A stretch of 12,296 nt of DNA from Flavipsychrobacter stenotrophus (GCA_947379685.1 CANCOG010000091.1:1-12296); one strand, 5' to 3'; numbered from the stretch's first letter, positions 1-7,884 are shown. Notes: a model not told the origin generated them from the letters alone. A program made the numbers and translations.

Positions 1-2655
1 CTTGCAGTGTAGGTTGTAGAACCTGTACCACAAATGTTGGTAGCACCAGCAATTGAACCTGCGGCTGGAGAAGCGTTAACAGTTAACGTTGCAGTTGCTG
101 TAGCAGAACCACAGGCATTGGTAACTGTATATGATATAGTAGTAGAACCGGCAACAACACCAGTTGCAACACCAGTTGAACCGTCGATTGTTGCAGCAGA
201 AGTATTTGTGCTCACCCATGCACCACCAACGTCACCGCTTGAAGTCATAGTTGTAGTCAAACCAGTACAAACTGTAGCTGAACCAGAAACGGTGCCAGCA
301 TCAGGAGTATTGGTCACTGTGATTGCGTAAGTAGCGGTTGAAGTACCGCAGCTGTTGGTAACCACGTAGGAAATATTTGCAGAACCAGCAGTAACTCCTG
401 TTGCCAGGCCAGATGCACTATTAATAGTAGCAACACCTGTATTGTCGCTGCTCCATGTGCCACCTGCATCACCACTTGTAGTATAAGATGTAGAACCTGT
501 ACCGCAAATGTTGGTAGCACCAGCAATTGAACCGGCAACCGGAGCAGGATTAACTAATAATGGATGAGTTGCAGTAGCCGAACCACATGTATTGGTAACG
601 GTGTAAGATATTGTTGTAGAACCAGCACCAACTCCTGTTGCAACTCCGGTTGAACCGTCGATAGTAGCGACTGAAGCAGAGCTGCTTACCCATGAGCCAC
701 CGGCATCACCACTTGAAGTCATAGTTGTGGTAAGACCAGGACAAACCGACGGGCCACCGCTTACAGTACCTGCGTCAGGAGCCGCGACAACAGTGATTGC
801 AAATGTGGCAGTAGAAGTACCGCAGCCATTTGTAACTACATAAGAAATATTTGCAGTACCTGCAGCTACTCCTGTAGCCAGACCCGATGCACTATTAATA
901 GTAGCAACTCCTGTGTTATCGCTGCTCCATGTTCCACCTGCATCACCATCGGAAGAATAGGTAGTAGTAGTTGCAGCACAGAAAGTAGCAGCGCCAGTAA
1001 TTGTTCCTGACACAGGTGCTGGGTTAACAATCAAAATGTGGGTAGCTGTAGCGGAACCACAAACATTTGTTACGGTATAGGATATTGTCGCTGGTCCGGC
1101 TGAAACGCCAGTTGCTACTCCAGTTGAACCGTCTATGGTTGCTATTGAGGTCGCGTCGCTTGTCCATGCACCACCTGCATCCCCGCTTGAAGTAATTGTA
1201 GTTGTCGTTCCAGCGCAAATTGAAGCACTCCCGCTCAATGGTCCTGCATCGGGATTAGCCGTTACCGTAACAGGGAAAGTAGCAGTTGCTGAACCACATG
1301 AATTAGAGAAAGTATATGAAATAGTTGCAGAACCTGCAGAAACACCGGTTGCCGCACCTGACACACTATTAATTGTTACGACACCTGTGGCGCTGCTGGC
1401 CCATGTCCCACCAACACTTCCGGATGTTGTATACCCAGTTGAACCAGTACCACAAATATTTGAGCTGCCTGAAATAGAGCCAGCATTAGGTAGTGGACTA
1501 CCAATGAGTGGCTTTGTCGCGGTAGATGATCCACAAACGTTTGTTACTGTATATGAAATAGTAGTAACGCCAGTACCAACACCTGTTGCCACACCCGTAG
1601 AAGAGTTAATGGTTGCCGCAGTTGTAACTGTACTGGTCCAGGTACCACCTGCATCTCCACTTGAAGTTAACGTAGTAGTTGCACCTGCACATACCGTTGC
1701 GCTGCCACTTAGAGCACCGGCATTGGGATTTGCCAAAACAGTTACTGCATATGTTGCAACCGCACCCCCGCATGAACTCACCACAGAATAAGATATGGTA
1801 ACAGCACCGGGAGTAACACCAGTTGCCAGACCTGTTCCGCCGTTTATTGTTGCCACAGCAGGCGTACCGCTTGTCCATGTACCGCCAATGTCTCCGTCAG
1901 AAGTATATGCAGTTGAGGAAGTTCCGCAAATTGTTGCACTTCCTGAAATTGTACCGGCATTAGGAGTTGCATTGATGGTAACCGACTTTATTGCGTCAGT
2001 ACCGCAGCCAGTGCTATATGTAATATTAACTGAGCCTGCACTAACCCCGGTTACGACACCAGTTGACGCATCAATTGTAGCTACGGAAGGGTTATCGCCT
2101 GTCCATGTTCCGCCGGAAACGGCATTCAATAATGTTATGGTAGCTCCTGCACAAGCTGTCGATGGACCGCCGATAACACCAGGGGCATCGCTTACATTTA
2201 TAGAAAGAGTTGCAGGAGTTCCGCAACCGGTGCTGTAGGAGATATTTGTACTGCCTACACTAACCCCAGTTACATCACCTGTACTTGCATCAACGGAAGC
2301 AACTGACGAGTTTGCAGTGGACCACGTGCCGCCAGTAGTTGCATCGATTAGCGTATTAGTTGAGCCGACGCAAAAACTTGAAGAACCGGAAATAGCGGTT
2401 GGGGTAGTATTTACTGTGACCGGACGAGTGACTACAGTTGTTCCACAAGAATTTGTTTTAGAATAAGAAATAGTGGCAGTACCTGCTGCAGCCCCAAATA
2501 CGGTTCCGATACCGTTCACGGTTGCAACAGCAGGAGTTCCGGAACTCCATGAGCCACCAAAAGTACCGTCAGTGTACGAAATACTTAGCCCGGTACAGAC
2601 TGTTGTGGTTGCCGAAGTGATGGCAGCGACTACCGGTAATGGATTGACGGTGACC
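1..2655 (-). repeat. Tandem 237-bp (79-aa) Ig-like modules arranged as 474-bp A/B pairs
   Basis: The conserved Trp codon of each module (plus-strand cca) lies at 216, 453, 690, 927, 1164, 1401, 1638, 1875, 2103, 2322 and 2547. That gives seven spacings of exactly 237 bp, then 228, 219 and 225 bp toward the N-terminus. The 237-bp modules alternate strictly. A modules (216, 690, 1164, 1638) carry a TSSGDAGG-like stretch and mostly ATIDGSTGVATGV. B modules (453, 927, 1401, 1875) carry ICGTGST or a close variant and mostly ATINS with ATGV. Modules 474 bp apart are clearly more alike than neighbours. For example, the B modules around 370-475 and 844-949 differ at only about a dozen of 105 bases. 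The array therefore grew by duplicating pairs. Confidence 0.9.
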
Positions 2656-3056
2656 GTAATTGTTGTGACATCAGATATTGTACCGTCCGAAACCTGGATA
2701 GTGAATACTTCTGTACCTGAAAAGCCAGAGGACGGAGAATAGGAAAGACCTGCTGGGGTAACTACAAAGCCAGTCGATACATCGGAATAGCTGAACCCGG
2801 AAAGGGAGCCACCTGAGCCTGGAGACGATGTGATGGTCCAGGTCTCTGTAGAACCGGATGTACCGTCATTGATTGAGAGAAGTGAAGTAATGTCATTGGG
2901 CCCTGAATCCTGACAGACAGTGAATGTTTGTGTAGAACCATTCACAAATGAGGGCTGCGCAAACGCAGTCTCACTTTTCAGTGCAAATAAAAGGGTAAGC
3001 GCGAGTACGCTAAAGGAGATAAGGTTCTTAAAACGGAACATAAAAATTTTCTTCAT
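1..3056 (-). CDS. Giant secreted Ig-like (BID_2-type) repeat protein, N-terminal part; runs off left edge
   Basis: The frame is open without a stop from an ATG at 3056 to the left edge, giving 1018 codons; I checked every triplet. Residues 1-33 form a signal peptide: KK near the start, a hydrophobic core LISFSVLALTLLFAL, then AFA before Q34. Residues 34 to about 130 form a first beta-rich domain (TFTVCQDSGPNDI, SYSPSSGFSGTEVFTI) of the kind that opens Bacteroidota surface proteins. After that come repeated modules of 73-80 residues with the pattern G-GTW-S, (V)ATI-STGVATGV-AGT-TISY, N-CG(S/T)-T. This pattern resembles bacterial Ig-like group 2 domains. Each module has one Cys near its start (IC/VC) and one near its end (CG). 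The protein is Thr/Ser/Gly/Ala-rich and almost lacks Lys and Arg. A surface or secreted adhesin role is inferred. The C-terminus, where a type IX sorting domain would be expected, is outside the window. There is no Shine-Dalgarno before the start; an in-frame ATG at 3041 would remove the KK and is less likely. Confidence 0.9.
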   Translation of the reverse strand, partial: MKKIFMFRFKNLISFSVLALTLLFALKSETAFAQPSFVNGSTQTFTVCQDSGPNDITSLLSINDGTSGSTETWTITSSPGSGGSLSGFSYSDVSTGFVVTPAGLSYSPSSGFSGTEVFTIQVSDGTISDVTTITVTVNPLPVVAAITSATTTVCTGLSISYTDGTFGGSWSSGTPAVATVNGIGTVFGAAAGTATISYSKTNSCGTTVVTRPVTVNTTPTAISGSSSFCVGSTNTLIDATTGGTWSTANSSVASVDASTGDVTGVSVGSTNISYSTGCGTPATLSINVSDAPGVIGGPSTACAGATITLLNAVSGGTWTGDNPSVATIDASTGVVTGVSAGSVNITYSTGCGTDAIKSVTINATPNAGTISGSATICGTSSTAYTSDGDIGGTWTSGTPAVATINGGTGLATGVTPGAVTISYSVVSSCGGAVATYAVTVLANPNAGALSGSATVCAGATTTLTSSGDAGGTWTSTVTTAATINSSTGVATGVGTGVTTISYTVTNVCGSSTATKPLIGSPLPNAGSISGSSNICGTGSTGYTTSGSVGGTWASSATGVVTINSVSGAATGVSAGSATISYTFSNSCGSATATFPVTVTANPDAGPLSGSASICAGTTTTITSSGDAGGAWTSDATSIATIDGSTGVATGVSAGPATISYTVTNVCGSATATHILIVNPAPVSGTITGAATFCAATTTTYSSDGDAGGTWSSDNTGVATINSASGLATGVAAGTANISYVVTNGCGTSTATFAITVVAAPDAGTVSGGPSVCPGLTTTMTSSGDAGGSWVSSSASVATIDGSTGVATGVGAGSTTISYTVTNTCGSATATHPLLVNPAPVAGSIAGATNICGTGSTSYTTSGDAGGTWSSDNTGVATINSASGLATGVTAGSANISYVVTNSCGTSTATYAITVTNTPDAGTVSGSATVCTGLTTTMTSSGDVGGAWVSTNTSAATIDGSTGVATGVVAGSTTISYTVTNACGSATATATLTVNASPAAGSIAGATNICGTGSTTYTA

Positions 3057-3501
3057 AGAAAAAATTGTTTGTAAGCAAGTGTACTAAAGGCAAATAGAAT
3101 ACTGTTGTAAACTGGTAACCGATAAATTACAGGCATAGCTATGCACTTTGCAGCGCACAGTTATCCCTAAATTAAGGGTTGAAGATAATAAAATAAATTA
3201 CATGGAGGTGACACGGTGCATTATTTAATTAACAAGCATATATTCGTGTTAATAACATGTTAATTGGAGGTTGTGATGCAGGATGAAAATTACTGGCCCC
3301 GAACCTATGAGAACACGAAATTGCCGACTAATATTCAATGGATTTGGAGGGGGATCTTTTTCGTTAACCCCTTTTTAGAAAAGAAAAAAGTAGGCGCTAA
3401 CACCAGAGAGGTCACAGAAAGGTTATTATGATAGCTACAGCACGAGTTTAAGATATTACCCGTCTAAAGCCTTATTATGGTAAAGTGCAGTACGACTTCA
3501 A
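3057..3501. other. Intergenic stretch between repeat protein and PspC gene
   Basis: This is an AT-rich gap between two minus-strand genes. It should hold the promoter of the repeat protein, but I see no perfect TAnnTTTG on the minus strand. The nearest is a one-mismatch TACACTTG at 3076-3083, with no convincing -33 TTG. An imperfect palindrome, CCCTAAATTAAGGG, lies near 3164-3177. A doubtful 51-codon plus-strand ORF is listed separately. Nothing else is recognisable. Confidence 0.5.
3276..3431 (+). CDS. Possible small hypothetical protein (51 aa)
   Basis: An ATG at 3276 opens 51 codons ending in TGA at 3429-3431. GGAGG lies five bases upstream at 3266-3270, and a near -7 box, TATATTCG, lies at 3239-3246. 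The product is hydrophilic and aromatic-rich (MQDENYWPRTYENT, IQWIWRGIFFVNPF), with no signal peptide, no membrane segment and no family I recognise. It faces opposite to both neighbours. Shine-Dalgarno sites are not the rule in this group, so the GGAGG is only weak support. It may be chance. Confidence 0.25.
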   Translation: MQDENYWPRTYENTKLPTNIQWIWRGIFFVNPFLEKKKVGANTREVTERLL

Positions 3502-3729
3502 CTACCAGCGAACGGGGTTTCTTCTGCGAAGGAGGATGTAATTCTTGATGTTCATCCAGAATGCCAGAATCATATAAATAATGATTGGCGAACCCATTGT
3601 AAGAAAGGAAATATAAATAAACCACAAACGTATGCGGGAAGTAGCGACACCCATTCGCTCCCCTATTGCGGAACAAACGCCGAACGCTTTCCACTCAATA
3701 AAGTCTTTTATGTTTGCGAGGTTCTTCAT
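3502..3729 (-). CDS. PspC-domain small membrane protein (75 aa)
   Basis: The 75-residue product has a short N-terminus (MKNLANIKDFIEWKA), then FGVCSAIGERMGVATSRIRL and a hydrophobic segment at about residues 36-58 (LWFIYISFLTMGSPIIIYMILAF), followed by a basic tail ending NPVRW. This is the usual layout of a stand-alone PspC domain: an FGVC-type N-terminal motif followed by one long or hairpin membrane segment. Proteins of this family take part in or resemble phage-shock envelope stress systems, but the role of the lone short Bacteroidota form is not established. The frame is open back to an ATG at 3774. I chose 3729 because PspC proteins start this close to the motif and because a perfect -7 box (3744-3751) lies inside the longer frame. 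It stands alone; no PspA or PspB gene is visible nearby. Confidence 0.85.
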   Translation of the reverse strand: MKNLANIKDFIEWKAFGVCSAIGERMGVATSRIRLWFIYISFLTMGSPIIIYMILAFWMNIKNYILLRRRNPVRW

Positions 3730-3743
3730 AATTGTTTGCAGTA

Positions 3744-3774
3744 CAAATATAATTAAGTTTTGACTGACAACCAA
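3744..3774 (-). promoter_or_regulatory. Bacteroidota-type promoter of the PspC gene
   Basis: On the minus strand, TATATTTG (3751 to 3744) matches the TAnnTTTG -7 consensus exactly. A TTG at 3774-3772 lies 20 bases upstream of it, a good position for the -33 element; another TTG at 3770-3768 is 16 bases upstream. Transcription would begin near 3738, leaving a leader of only about ten bases before the ATG at 3729, with no Shine-Dalgarno. Confidence 0.6.
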
Positions 3775-3814
3775 TTGTACAGCAAAAATTGTGCCGGAAA
3801 CCTCTATCCCCCGG

Positions 3815-3867
3815 CCCCTTTCTCCAAATGAGAAAAGGGGAAGTATTACGTCTGAGCTATTGCTCAG
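3815..3867. repeat. Two adjacent hairpins in the PspC-aconitase gap
   Basis: CCCCTTTCTC (3815-3824) pairs with GAGAAAAGGGG (3830-3840) around a five-base loop, with one bulged base. CTGAGC (3852-3857) pairs with GCTCAG (3862-3867) around TATT and is followed on the plus strand by GTTTTAGACATTTTTG, which looks terminator-like. No plus-strand gene lies upstream. These could be intergenic repeat debris, a terminator, or part of a small RNA. CCCC-rich hairpins of this look recur between genes in Bacteroidota; that is from memory and not tested here. Confidence 0.4.
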
Positions 3868-3956
3868 GTTTTAGACATTTTTGCCATCTGGAGCAAAATA
3901 ACAACGACCTAACTCAACTTGACAGAAAACAAAACCAAATATACAACCCAAAAATA

Positions 3957-3988
3957 ACATAACCCATCCTTTTGGGGATGGGTTATGT
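3957..3988 (-). terminator. Intrinsic terminator of the aconitase gene
   Basis: A perfect 13-bp stem joins 3957-3969 (ACATAACCCATCC) to 3976-3988 (GGATGGGTTATGT) across a six-base loop. It starts 30 bases beyond the aconitase stop codon. On the minus strand the stem is followed by TATTTTTGGG, a short T tract. Confidence 0.8.
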
Positions 3989-4018
3989 GACTGGTTGAAA
4001 TATCAATAAAGTAATTAA

Positions 4019-6298
4019 CTATGCGTGTGCAACTTCTGCAGCAACGTTTCTGCGGATAACGTTGAGGGCGCCACCGGCTCTGAACCATTCGATCTGCTGC
4101 TCGTTGTATGTGTGGTTTACAGGGAAGGATTCGTGGCTACCATCTTTGTGATGGAGCACTACGTTTAACTGTACGCCTTCCTTAAAGGTTTTGAGACCAA
4201 TAATATCGAGTACGTCATCTTCCTGAATCTTGTCGTAATCTGCTTTGTCGGCGAAGGTGATGGCTAACATACCTTGCTTTTTCAGGTTGGTTTCGTGGAT
4301 ACGGGCAAAGCTCTTTACCAGTATTGCCTGAACGCCAAGGTGACGTGGCTCCATTGCTGCGTGCTCGCGGCTGCTGCCTTCTCCGTAATTCTCGTCTCCT
4401 ACCACAACGCTGCCTATATGACCTGCCTTGTATGCGCGCTGAACTGCGGGTACTTCGCCGTATTCGCCGGTGAGCTGGTTCTTTACTTTATTTGCTTCCA
4501 TATTGTAAGCATTTAAAGCACCGATGAGCATATTGTTAGAAATATTGTCGAGGTGACCACGGAATTTCAACCATGGGCCTGCCATAGAGATATGGTCAGT
4601 AGTGCATTTGCCATAAGCCTTTATCAGTAGCTTGAGGCCGAGCATGTCGTTGCCGTCCCATGCAGCAAAAGGTGCAAGTAATTGCAACCTGCTGCTATCA
4701 GGACTAACAATAACCTGAACGCCAGAGCCATCGGCTGCAGGGGCGTCATAACCAGCATCTTCCACATCGAAGCCTAGGGGCGGCATTTCAAAGCCCTGTG
4801 GTTCGTCAAGCATCACTTCTTCGCCATTGGCGTTGGTGAGCTTATCTTTCAAAGGGTTGAAGGACAGGCTACCTGCAATTGCAAGGGCAGTAACTATTTC
4901 AGGAGAGGCAACGAATGCGTGGGTTGATGACAAACCATCATTACGTTTTGCGAAATTCCTGTTGAATGAAGTGATAATTGTATTCTTCTTAGCCGGGTCT
5001 TCTACGTGGCGAGCCCACTGACCGATACATGGTCCGCATGCATTAGCCAATACTACTCCACCCATCTGGTCGAACGTAGCGAGCATACCGTCGCGGTCGA
5101 TGGTGAAGCGCACCATTTCGGAACCAGGGGTGATAGTAAATTCACTCTTAGCCTTCAGGCCCTTGTCCATCGCGTTACGGGCAATAAACGCAGAACGGCT
5201 GATATCTTCGTAAGAAGAGTTGGTGCAGGAACCGATGAGGGCAACCTCAACTTTATCGGGCCAGCCATGTTCTTTAACTGCGGCAGCCATTTCGCTGATT
5301 GGCGTAGCCAGATCTGGCGTAAATGGACCATTTACATATGGCTCAAGTTCAGAAAGGTTAATTTCGATCAGTTGATCATAGAAACCATGCGGGTTGTTGT
5401 ACACTTCCACATCAGAGCGGAGATGTTCGTTTACTTTATCGGCAAGAGCAGCTACATCGGCGCGACTTGTTCCTTTCAGGTAATCGGACATTTTGCTATC
5501 GTAGGCGAACATAGAACACGTTGCACCGATCTCAGCACCCATGTTACAAATAGTAGCCTTTCCTGTACAGCTCAGGCTTTCAGCGCCTTCACCAAAATAT
5601 TCAACAATTGCACCTGTACCACCTTTTACAGTGAGGATACCAGCAACTTTAAGGATAATATCTTTAGCTGAAGTCCAGCCGCTCATTTTGCCGGTAAGCT
5701 TAACACCAATGAGTTTTGGCATTTTGAGCTCCCATGGGAGACCAGCCATAACGTCAACTGCATCGGCACCACCAACACCGATGGCGATCATACCTAAACC
5801 ACCGGCATTCGGCGTATGGCTATCGGTACCGATCATCATACCACCGGGGAATGCATAGTTTTCGAGCACTACCTGGTGAATGATACCTGCACCTGCACGC
5901 CAAAAACCAATACCATATTTATTAGAGATAGAAGCAAGGAAATCATATACTTCTTTATTTACATCAACCGCAGTAGCAAGGTCGGCCTTAGCGCCAACTT
6001 TAGCCTGAATGAGGTGATCACAATGCACAGTACTAGGTACTGCAACTTTATCGCGGCCACAAGTGCTGAACTGCAATAAAGCCATTTGTGCAGTCGCATC
6101 CTGCATCGCTACCCTGTCCGGGGAAAAATTCACATAATCCTTACCCCTTGAATAAGGAGCCGCAGGGGTTTCGTATGCGTGTGCATACAATGTTTTTTCA
6201 GCAAGCGTGAGCGGACGGCCCATCATGTTGCGGGCTGCTGCTACTTTTGCCGGTAATTCATGATAAATTTTCTGGATAAGCTCAATATCAAATGCCAT
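4019..6298 (-). CDS. acn: Aconitate hydratase, mitochondrial-type (759 aa)
   Basis: This enzyme interconverts citrate and isocitrate via cis-aconitate in the cytoplasmic TCA cycle, using a [4Fe-4S] cluster. The cluster ligands fit Cys358 (GSCTNSSYED), Cys421 and Cys424 (ANACGPCIGQW). Active-site residues are visible in GTDSHTPN (Asp159, Ser160, His161), SFNRNFAKRNDG (Arg447, Arg452), and GEGSSREHAAMEPRHLG (Ser642, Ser643, Arg644) in the C-terminal swivelling domain. The 759-residue length and the exact motif spellings match mitochondrial aconitase, not the roughly 890-aa AcnA/IRP type or AcnB. The frame is open further upstream to 6460, but those 54 extra residues do not look like aconitase. 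Start 6298 (MAFDIELIQKIYHELP) fits the family, and a -7 box lies at 6329-6336. The gene appears monocistronic, with its own terminator. Confidence 0.97.
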   Translation of the reverse strand: MAFDIELIQKIYHELPAKVAAARNMMGRPLTLAEKTLYAHAYETPAAPYSRGKDYVNFSPDRVAMQDATAQMALLQFSTCGRDKVAVPSTVHCDHLIQAKVGAKADLATAVDVNKEVYDFLASISNKYGIGFWRAGAGIIHQVVLENYAFPGGMMIGTDSHTPNAGGLGMIAIGVGGADAVDVMAGLPWELKMPKLIGVKLTGKMSGWTSAKDIILKVAGILTVKGGTGAIVEYFGEGAESLSCTGKATICNMGAEIGATCSMFAYDSKMSDYLKGTSRADVAALADKVNEHLRSDVEVYNNPHGFYDQLIEINLSELEPYVNGPFTPDLATPISEMAAAVKEHGWPDKVEVALIGSCTNSSYEDISRSAFIARNAMDKGLKAKSEFTITPGSEMVRFTIDRDGMLATFDQMGGVVLANACGPCIGQWARHVEDPAKKNTIITSFNRNFAKRNDGLSSTHAFVASPEIVTALAIAGSLSFNPLKDKLTNANGEEVMLDEPQGFEMPPLGFDVEDAGYDAPAADGSGVQVIVSPDSSRLQLLAPFAAWDGNDMLGLKLLIKAYGKCTTDHISMAGPWLKFRGHLDNISNNMLIGALNAYNMEANKVKNQLTGEYGEVPAVQRAYKAGHIGSVVVGDENYGEGSSREHAAMEPRHLGVQAILVKSFARIHETNLKKQGMLAITFADKADYDKIQEDDVLDIIGLKTFKEGVQLNVVLHHKDGSHESFPVNHTYNEQQIEWFRAGGALNVIRRNVAAEVAHA

Positions 6299-6328
6299 TG
6301 AATAAAAATTTAATGCGTGATTTTTGTG

Positions 6329-6336
6329 CAAAATTA
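6329..6336 (-). promoter_or_regulatory. -7 promoter box of the aconitase gene
   Basis: TAATTTTG on the minus strand is an exact TAnnTTTG match, 30 bases upstream of the chosen start. The -33 TTG is weak: only a TTTC-like tract is found about 20 bases upstream. The box sits inside the longer open frame and therefore supports the shorter start. Confidence 0.45.
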
Positions 6337-6476
6337 TTGAAAATGGAACAGAATTGAAAAAAAGAATGCAGTTATTAACAGAAAGATTCCGATACAAGTT
6401 AAAAAACTCTTGCAAGAGCGTGCAAATGAGAGTTTTCTGGTGTTTGGAAACACATCGCATGATTCATCAATAGTCT

Positions 6477-6620
6477 CCCCTTAAGGCCATTGTCATTGAC
6501 TTCAGGTTTCGCGCCAAGACGCAGAGGCGCAGTTCCCAGTTTATTCAATAATCGTTCGGTTAGTTTGAAGCAAAGCCGCAAAGAAAATCCTATTAAGTCA
6601 ACGACAATGTCCTTGAGGCG
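6477..6620. repeat. MITE-like element with ~26-bp terminal inverted repeats
   Basis: The left arm, 6477-6502 (core AAGGCCATTGTCATTGACTT), is the inverted copy of the right arm, 6595-6620 (core AAGTCAACGACAATGTCCTT). They match at 22 of 26 bases by hand alignment. The 92-bp centre is not palindromic overall. It holds GCGCC/GGCGC (6511-6515 and 6526-6530), GCGCCAAGACGCAGAGGCGC and GCAAAGCCGCAAAG, the G-C-A 'gcaaagacgc' style of sequence common between Bacteroidota genes. No transposase or clear target duplication is visible. It fills most of the 380-bp gap between the methyltransferase stop and the aconitase start. Open frames through it look like chance. Confidence 0.6.
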
Positions 6621-6678
6621 CACTACCAAGATCTGGTTCAAAAATATTTAAGGAAAATGTCAGAATGCTAGCACTGGT

Positions 6679-7515
6679 CTATTGGGCAGCGTTGGCAATA
6701 GCAATTACGATCATTGAGTTACCATTCTTTTTCTCACCGGTACAATAATCGATGGCGTTCAGAATAACGCTCAAGGGTAACAATATATTCATGAACAACC
6801 ATGCAAAAAAACGGGTCAACAGATTTCCATTTACGAGGTACATGAATGGGATATTAAAAACTTCATGACCGAGCTTTCCGAAAAACCCGTAGGTGTACTC
6901 AACTTTTTGAATTGTAAATCCACTGCCTGAAATCTTCGCCAAAAGTTCGTCTGGCTTGTAGATCCGTTGACGGTTATGAATTGTTTCGTAGTGACCAAAT
7001 TTTTGAACCACCCACTTATACAACGGGAGTATGACCGTTCCGTTAACGGGTACTTCCAACAACAATATGCCGCCGGGCCGAAGCATAGCATGAATTGACC
7101 GGAGTGCCTGTTCGTCGTTTTCGATCAACTGCATGACACCAATGCAATTAACAATGTCCGCCGGAACAGCGATGGTAGTTTCTTCAATCGCCCCCTGCTG
7201 AAACCTGGTGTTTTTGAAAGGTTGTATAGCAGCATATGCATTACAGAAATCGATATTGTCCTGAATTTTATCGAGACCAATGAAGGTTGCATCGGGAAAC
7301 CGGGTTGCATTGGGGAATAGATACTGGCCTTCCGCACAGCCTGCATCGACACTAATAAAACCAGGTGGCAATGACTTCAATAACCGGCGGAGTGTTGGAA
7401 ACAAGTACCACTTCCTGAACTGACTGATGTAACTCAAGAAATACCCTACCCTGATCAAGGACGGACGCCTCAGAAGAAATTCCGGGTAAACATGGGACAT
7501 CGCGGATTTGTTCAT
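6679..7515 (-). CDS. Class I SAM-dependent methyltransferase (278 aa)
   Basis: The Rossmann methyltransferase core is clear. Motif I is FISVDAGCAEGQYL (residues 53-66). An acidic residue ends strand 2 (FIGLDK, Asp82). An IVNCIGVMQLIENDEQAL segment (121-138) precedes LRPGGILLLEVP (145-156), the usual post-motif III loop of Methyltransf_11/25-type enzymes. The N-terminal 50 residues and a hydrophobic stretch near 236-252 (FFAWLFMNILLPLSVIL) are extra and may dock the enzyme at a membrane or close over substrate. The substrate cannot be told. The frame is open to an ATG at 7611, but the 32 extra residues are low-quality (Ser/Thr/Arg/His-rich). I preferred 7515, which has a near -7 box TATATTCG at 7544-7537. 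The gene stands alone; no cyclase, quinone or polyketide gene is adjacent. Confidence 0.8.
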   Translation of the reverse strand: MNKSAMSHVYPEFLLRRPSLIRVGYFLSYISQFRKWYLFPTLRRLLKSLPPGFISVDAGCAEGQYLFPNATRFPDATFIGLDKIQDNIDFCNAYAAIQPFKNTRFQQGAIEETTIAVPADIVNCIGVMQLIENDEQALRSIHAMLRPGGILLLEVPVNGTVILPLYKWVVQKFGHYETIHNRQRIYKPDELLAKISGSGFTIQKVEYTYGFFGKLGHEVFNIPFMYLVNGNLLTRFFAWLFMNILLPLSVILNAIDYCTGEKKNGNSMIVIAIANAAQ

Positions 7516-7734
7516 TCTTATTGAAATTCTTCTGTGCGAATATAGGGGAAATCCGTGCGTTGTTGTATAGGTTGCTGAAAGTGCATTTAGCCGGAGGCCG
7601 GGCAAACTCATTACAGATTACACCCTAATGTCGTTTACTTAGCTTTTTACAATTGTCTTACCGTCATTCAAGACGTTGAGTGTTCGAGTATTATGATTGT
7701 GGACCGCCGGTTTAACCGATGGCTATTGTTGTTT

Positions 7735-7749
7735 AAGCCCTTAGGGCTT
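7735..7749. repeat. Small palindrome between aat and the methyltransferase gene
   Basis: AAGCCC TTA GGGCTT forms a short perfect hairpin, with a further GGGTTTAGGGC just after it. The rest of the 370-bp gap from the aat stop to the methyltransferase start (7516-7884) shows no gene. A run of seven T follows the aat stop on the minus strand (7878-7872), but without a clear stem in front of it. Whether the palindrome terminates anything is unclear. Confidence 0.3.
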
Positions 7750-7884
7750 CCTTGGGTTTAGGGCATTTCACTGGCACGGCCAAAATTTGGCAAGGAAGCG
7801 CAGCTGTAATTGCCAAAAACAAAATAGAATACGATAACGCATAAGGGAACAATTGCGAAGAGTGAGACGGATAAAAAAACGCTG

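Noticed and set aside
1..2655. CRISPR-like or satellite DNA reading of the regular array
   Set aside because: Units are 237 bp, coding and diverged, with no short identical repeats separated by unique spacers.
34..2742. Several plus-strand open frames (Val/Pro/Ala-rich) over the repeat protein
   Set aside because: They are antisense shadows of the repeat array. The minus frame is open for 1018 codons, starts with a signal peptide and has a recognisable domain pattern; the plus frames are broken into pieces.
5006..5671. 221-aa plus-strand frame inside the aconitase gene
   Set aside because: It is antisense to a strongly conserved enzyme and has no recognisable motif.
6299..6460. 54-residue N-terminal extension of aconitase
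   Set aside because: It does not resemble any aconitase N-terminus, contains the -7 box, and the family start fits 6298.
6399..6641. 80-aa minus-strand frame across the inverted-repeat element
   Set aside because: It runs through both arms of the repeat and overlaps the aconitase leader; Leu/Arg-rich with no family pattern.
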